Assembly: GCA_008638375.1 (NCBI GenBank)
Contig: CM018048.1
Span: 8,582,441-8,646,440, forward strand
Source: Nyssa sinensis
Taxonomy: Eukaryota > Streptophyta > Magnoliopsida > Cornales > Nyssaceae
Length of the DNA: 64,000 nucleotides
Direction of reading: 5' to 3'
This document shows positions 59,881 through 64,000 of this stretch, piece by piece (the stretch's first letter is position 1; the number at the start of each line of letters is the position of its first letter). The notes under the pieces were generated by a model. The model was not told where the DNA came from. It saw nothing but the letters and a program-made list of their open reading frames with translations, and did not search any database. Made by a program: the position numbers and the translations under genes.

Positions 59881-61410
59881 AGTTGCCCATTCTTTGCTTG
59901 TTTTGTGAATTGAGTTTTTTTCGTAAGTGTTTTAAAGATGCATTTTAGGAGAATTATGTCACAACCACAAGTCAATCACATACATGATGATAAGATAAAA
60001 TCTATATGCAATGCATGCATGATGTGAGTGTGTGAGATCCAAATCAAATACAAAAGTCCATTTTATCCTTCGAGAATCAAGTTGACCAGTAGTGATACAC
60101 GGTAATGTCTCTTGGACGAACTTGAAGAAAAACGAACATCGAGATACTCACTCGTAGGACTTATGTAAGGATTACACACAAAACATGTTTTGTCTAACCG
60201 GATTAGCTAATTACAATATCGGACTCCATAGTCCTAACAATTCAAATCATCCATAGCTAACCAATCCAGAAACAAAAGTAGAGTTTGCTGGTCTCATTAG
60301 AGATTATTGGAACTTATTAACTCTTAATAGAAGAAAAAGTAGGACTTATAAATACTTTTCCCTTTAATGTGCTCGTTTGAATGAGTTGTAAAAAAGTACG
60401 GTTTCAATAAAGTAGTTGTTAAAAAGTGCAATTTGAATTAAGTTGTTGAGTGTTTGGATGAATGTATTTAATAAGTGCTTAAATGATTTTGTAGTATTTG
60501 GATGAGCAGTACAAATTTAATATGAATTGTCTCTATTGCCCTTGTTTATTAAATTGTGTATTTTGTAATGTATTATATATTTATAATTAAATTATTTTTA
60601 TAAATAATATTATGTTTAATATTAAATATGTATTATCAATATTGTATAATATTATTTGTTTTGTTCTAATATTAGATACAATATTATATATTTTAATATT
60701 AGATATCATATTATTTACACATAATATTATTTATTTTAATATTAAACATAATATTATTTTAATCAATTGATAGAATAATTTATATTTAATAGTATCATTC
60801 ACAATAGCAAACATCGCTTCCTAGTTGGCTGGATTGGATAAGCATTGGAGCATTGTACTTTAGGCTGCCTCTTCAAATCTTTGTATTCTACTAACGGCAG
60901 TTGTTGTAATATCGTCCAAAAATAAAGGTAAAGGGATAACATAATGAAATATGTAAATGATAATGAAATATTCTACTAACGGCGTTATGACTAGAACTAT
61001 TATGCCATTTACTGAATATAAAATATATAAATGGTCATATACTCTTGAGTTATGCTACCACACTTAAAAGATAAGTAGATGAAAATGAATGGATGTTCCC
61101 AATTACGTGTTTTGTGCATGCTGCCTAATGAATTGAAAAGTACCAAATGTGAGTTATAGTATATCTACCAAACTTCATATTCCTTGTACTTCTTCTTTTT
61201 CAACGTTAAACATCATATTTTCCGAGATCCAAAAAAAAACAATGTTGATGAATTTGCATGAGATTTTGGTGTGATTTTCAACAAGAAAAATTTTGGGGCC
61301 CAATGCAGATTAATATACTGATTACTCAACTATCATATTTTTTATTGATTTGATTTGACTATTAATCTTTCAACTTTTTAGATCAAATGTTTGACTAATT
61401 TTAAAAAAAT

Positions 61411-62221
61411 AATTCAACAGGACAAATTTCTGTAATATTAGAAAATTATTTTGATGAGATGCAAAATTTCTTATTTCCCAAAATATCACCTCATTTTTTT
61501 CTACCTAAATTCTGTTGGGCCACAAATACAATTGCCTAGTATATGAATTAATAATGAAAATATTCACTCAAGACAAATATCAAGTCTATTAGTGAATTTA
61601 AATCAATGCCAAAACTAAGTATGTCTATGAAGCAATATATCAAACACTTAAAGAGCAGGAATAAAAATAAAAGAAACACAACACCAAAAATTACGTGGTT
61701 CGGTGAGAAGATCTCAACCTACATCCACGGGACAAACTCCAATCAATCCACTATATCAAAGAATGAATACAATGGTTTTCTATCTCAAGTTTATACCCAA
61801 AACAAGAGATTAATTCAATAAGGAAGAAAAATTAGAGAGTTTCACCAAAGCTCAACAATCCCAAATTCTCACCACAAAGCCACCTTCAAACTATCAAATT
61901 GAATAAAACAAACCTCCTTTGTAGTCTCATGCTCCAATAGGTTTGAATGGAAGTGGTAGAAATAGAAGAAAAAGTTTCAAGAACTACCCATGTATTTTTC
62001 CCCTTCTTTCATATATATGGCTGCTCTCTGTATTTCCCTCTACTGCTCACTGCTGCTGCTGAATTGGAAAAACCCTCTCGGCAGATTACAAACTGCTTTA
62101 GGGATTTAAGAGAGCAAATAAAGAATCTTGGGCCTTGGGTTATTAGGAACCCATATGGGCCTGGACAAGACCAGCCCACTAATACAACAATTCAACAGGA
62201 CAAATTTCTGTAATGTTAGAA
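61411..62221 (+). repeat. Insert flanked by 33-bp direct repeats
   Basis: AATTCAACAGGACAAATTTC begins at 61411 and again at 62189. The 33-bp copies differ at one base. Between them is a dispersed repeat with ACGTGGTTCGGTGAGAAG and ACATCCACGGG (61690-61730). The direct repeats are too long for a normal target duplication. Confidence 0.65.
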
Positions 62222-62333
62222 CAAAGTAAAAATCTGCTTTGACAGACTATGTTAATTAAACAAAAAAACTCTATGAACAAATTTTCACCATTCAGTTACT
62301 AAAAATCACTTATAAATGAATTGAGATTGGCAG

Positions 62334-62828
62334 GTTGCGCTTCCTCGGCTAAAGAAGTTGTATCTCATTTCCCTGTTCAATTTAAGAGAGATAGGCATTG
62401 GTAGTCTTCCGCTTCATTCCATTCAGATACTGGAAGTTCGGGATTGTGGGAATTTGAGAAATCTATTCCCTTCTTCAATCGCTACTCTTGAACGACTAGA
62501 AGAACTCAAAATAGAATCATGCGAGGTCATGGAAGAAATTGTTGCAAGCGAAGGAGTGGAAGAAGTCATCAATCAGATTGTGTTTCCTCAATTGTGGAAT
62601 CTCGAACTTTCAAATCTACCAAACCTCACAAGATTCTGCAATGCAAATTATGCTTTGAATTTGCCGTCACTGAGAATGGCAACGCTAGAGCGATGTATGA
62701 AAATGCAGGCTTTTGCTTTTGGACAAGTAAACATGCCAGACATAGGGATATATGAAAATAAAGATATTATATCGCCTTGGATGGGAAATCTAAATGTGTT
62801 TGTAGAACAGAAAGTGTTGAAAGCTAAG
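62334..62828 (+). CDS. CNL exon 3 (C-terminal LRRs)
   Basis: Phase-0 exon after TTGGCAG, starting VALPRLKKLYLISL, with LRRs of the same type as exon 2 (IQILEVRDCGNLRNLF, LEELKIESCEVMEEIV, FPQLWNLELSNLPNL). The repetition suggests that exons 2 and 3 arose by exon duplication. A GTAATC donor follows VLKAK; reading through it would add only five residues before a stop at 62844. Confidence 0.83.
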
Positions 62829-62958
62829 GTAATCATGGAGTCATGAAATTATAACATACCAACCTTCTTCTCAACAATATGTGGTTCATTACGTTGCTTT
62901 AGAATATTTGACTAACCCTTTACATATTGTTACACTCTTTTCGTGTTTTTTTCAATAG

Positions 62959-63012
62959 GGACTGGCAGTGGAAGAAGAAAAAGAAAAAGAAGAAGCAGAA
63001 GATGATGCATGA
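62959..63012 (+). CDS. CNL exon 4 (acidic C-terminal tail)
   Basis: After the acceptor CAATAG, the phase-0 frame reads GLAVEEEKEKEEAEDDA and stops at 63010-63012. A short charged tail after the last LRR exon is common in this group. The start is set by the splice phase. Another frame over the same A/G-rich bases gives a Lys run and is not preferred. Confidence 0.55.
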   Translation, partial: GLAVEEEKEKEEAEDDA

Positions 63013-63187
63013 TAATATGCAGCTACGACAGTTAAGCAGGTTGATCCTTTCTTTACCTTTTCCTTTCCCTTTTTTTTTTCTTTTTTTTTTTATTCTTCTT
63101 TTGTTTTTCCCCATTTTTTGGTAACTTGGAAAAACTTTCATATTAATTTTTTTTCTAGAAATATAGATGAGAAAGCAGGATTGAATA

Positions 63188-63251
<64 letters not shown>

Positions 63252-63603
63252 CAATCTATGTATAGATTTGAAAAAATACAATAAAAATTCTAGAACACAA
63301 AACAAAAAGATCATTTTAGTCATTTTAACAAAGAAAAGTAAGCTGAAAAAAAAAGGAAGCAATGAAAGTTGCTGTTAGAAATCTAAATGTAATTGCAAAT
63401 TCCAAAGAGCTAATTTGGTAACGAGGAGGGGAAATTAACTACTTTATCAAATTGTGACATGTAGTTTGTGAGGCAGAAAAAATAAATTTCTTAGAATTAC
63501 GCAGTGTCCCAAATTTGTTCTTTAGTTATTTCATCGTAAATAACTAAACATGAATCATTAATATTAGATAGTTATTCAAATTATCCGAAGACTTTAGTAG
63601 GAT
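63013..63603 (+). other. 3' flank of the CNL gene with TA/TG microsatellite
   Basis: T-rich sequence, then (TA)n at 63190-63220 followed directly by (TG)n at 63221-63248. Possible 3' UTR. No coding frame. Confidence 0.6.
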
Positions 63604-63823
63604 TCTTAATTTATTTATGTCATGGCTAAATGCTAATATTAATTATATATAAAACAAGAATGACCACAAGAAAAGTGAAGGCAATTAATCTTAATTTATT
63701 TATATCATGGCCAAGTATTAATTTTAATCATGCAAGAAGAATAAGAACAAGACTATTCTTAATTTATTTATATCAAGGCCAATGTTAATATTAATCATGC
63801 GACACGAATAAGCACAAGAAAAA
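63604..63823 (+). repeat. Three imperfect tandem repeats
   Basis: CTTAATTTATTTATRTCAWGGC begins at 63604, 63690 and 63758, each followed by TTAATTWTAATYATG-like and AATAAGMACAAGA-like pieces. Confidence 0.75.
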
Positions 63824-64000
63824 TCAATACATAGATTTATAGTGAAAAAACTCTCATGAAAAGGATTAGTAAGCCAATCCAAGCACAAGAGGTAGAAAGC
63901 TTACAAACATAGATAATAACGTGCTACCACCAATTGCGGTCCTGGGGGATGGCCAGAGTGAGCCACCGCCCCTCCAAAATTTTGGAATTTTTTTTTTCTA
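63824..64000. other. Window end, no gene seen
   Basis: Contains GGGGGATGGCCAGAGTGAGCCACCGCCCCTCC (63946-63977), a GC-rich piece that looks like the start of another dispersed repeat cut by the window edge. Confidence 0.3.

Larger units (their letters stand above)
57725..62333 (+). other. CNL intron 2 (4.6 kb), repeat-filled
   Basis: Begins GTATGT and ends GATTGGCAG. It holds an antisense LINE fragment (59150-59432), a GTTCGAACGAAC-rich segment (59700-59880), an AT-rich block with repeated TAATATTA words (60590-60770) and an insert flanked by 33-bp direct repeats (61411-62221). No other exon was found. Confidence 0.75.

Noticed and set aside
62920..63141. Lys-rich minus-strand and Lys-run plus-strand frames
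   Set aside because: They cover exon 4 of the CNL gene and a T-rich tract; the splice phase supports the acidic frame instead.

Overview
This is plant nuclear DNA, almost certainly from a woody or perennial eudicot. The genes have spliced exons with GT/AG introns, and the families are plant-specific: LRR-XII receptor kinase, CC-NB-LRR, DC1, EBF-like F-box and plant LTR retrotransposons. The background is very AT-rich and mostly transposon-derived. The species cannot be fixed from sequence alone. A 100-N scaffold gap lies at 43500-43599.

Left third (1 to about 29 kb): mostly long LTR-like units that begin TGTCAC(G/A)CC, end TNACA or CTACA, and carry 5-bp target duplications. Unit A (53-3546, +) sits inside unit B (-, 3552-5408, continuing off the left edge). 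B sits inside the gag of an older minus-strand Copia relic whose 5' leader became a 37-bp minisatellite. Unit C (14317-21298) splits an LRR receptor-kinase gene and itself holds a related insertion (about 15138-18964). Unit D is 23315-26881. No internal coding region of this family is present. Two DC1 (C1-like zinc finger) fragments and a CACTA element inside a 99-bp tandem array complete this part.

Middle (29-45 kb): a second, inverted receptor-kinase pseudogene (minus, 38949 to about 32310) is cut by a complete but mutated Ty1/copia element (32576-37362, TSD GTCCG) and has lost its kinase domain. A decayed gypsy-like non-autonomous LTR element lies beside it. Past the gap, 44449-44777 looks like the promoter, leader and tiny first exon of an EIN3-binding F-box (EBF1/2-like) gene whose body is missing.

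Right third (48-63 kb): a four-exon CC-NB-LRR immune-receptor gene (50168-63012, +) with 4.2- and 4.6-kb introns holding LINE fragments and other repeats. Exon 1 has two frameshifts, from true decay or assembly indels. A degenerate copy of its promoter and first codons lies 1.2 kb upstream.

Together the window is a decaying immune-receptor cluster (surface LRR-XII kinases plus an intracellular CNL) broken up by nested retrotransposons. I found no clearly intact gene. The most unusual signal is tRNA-like A-box/B-box modules at 43-44-bp spacing inside three of the long LTR-like units.
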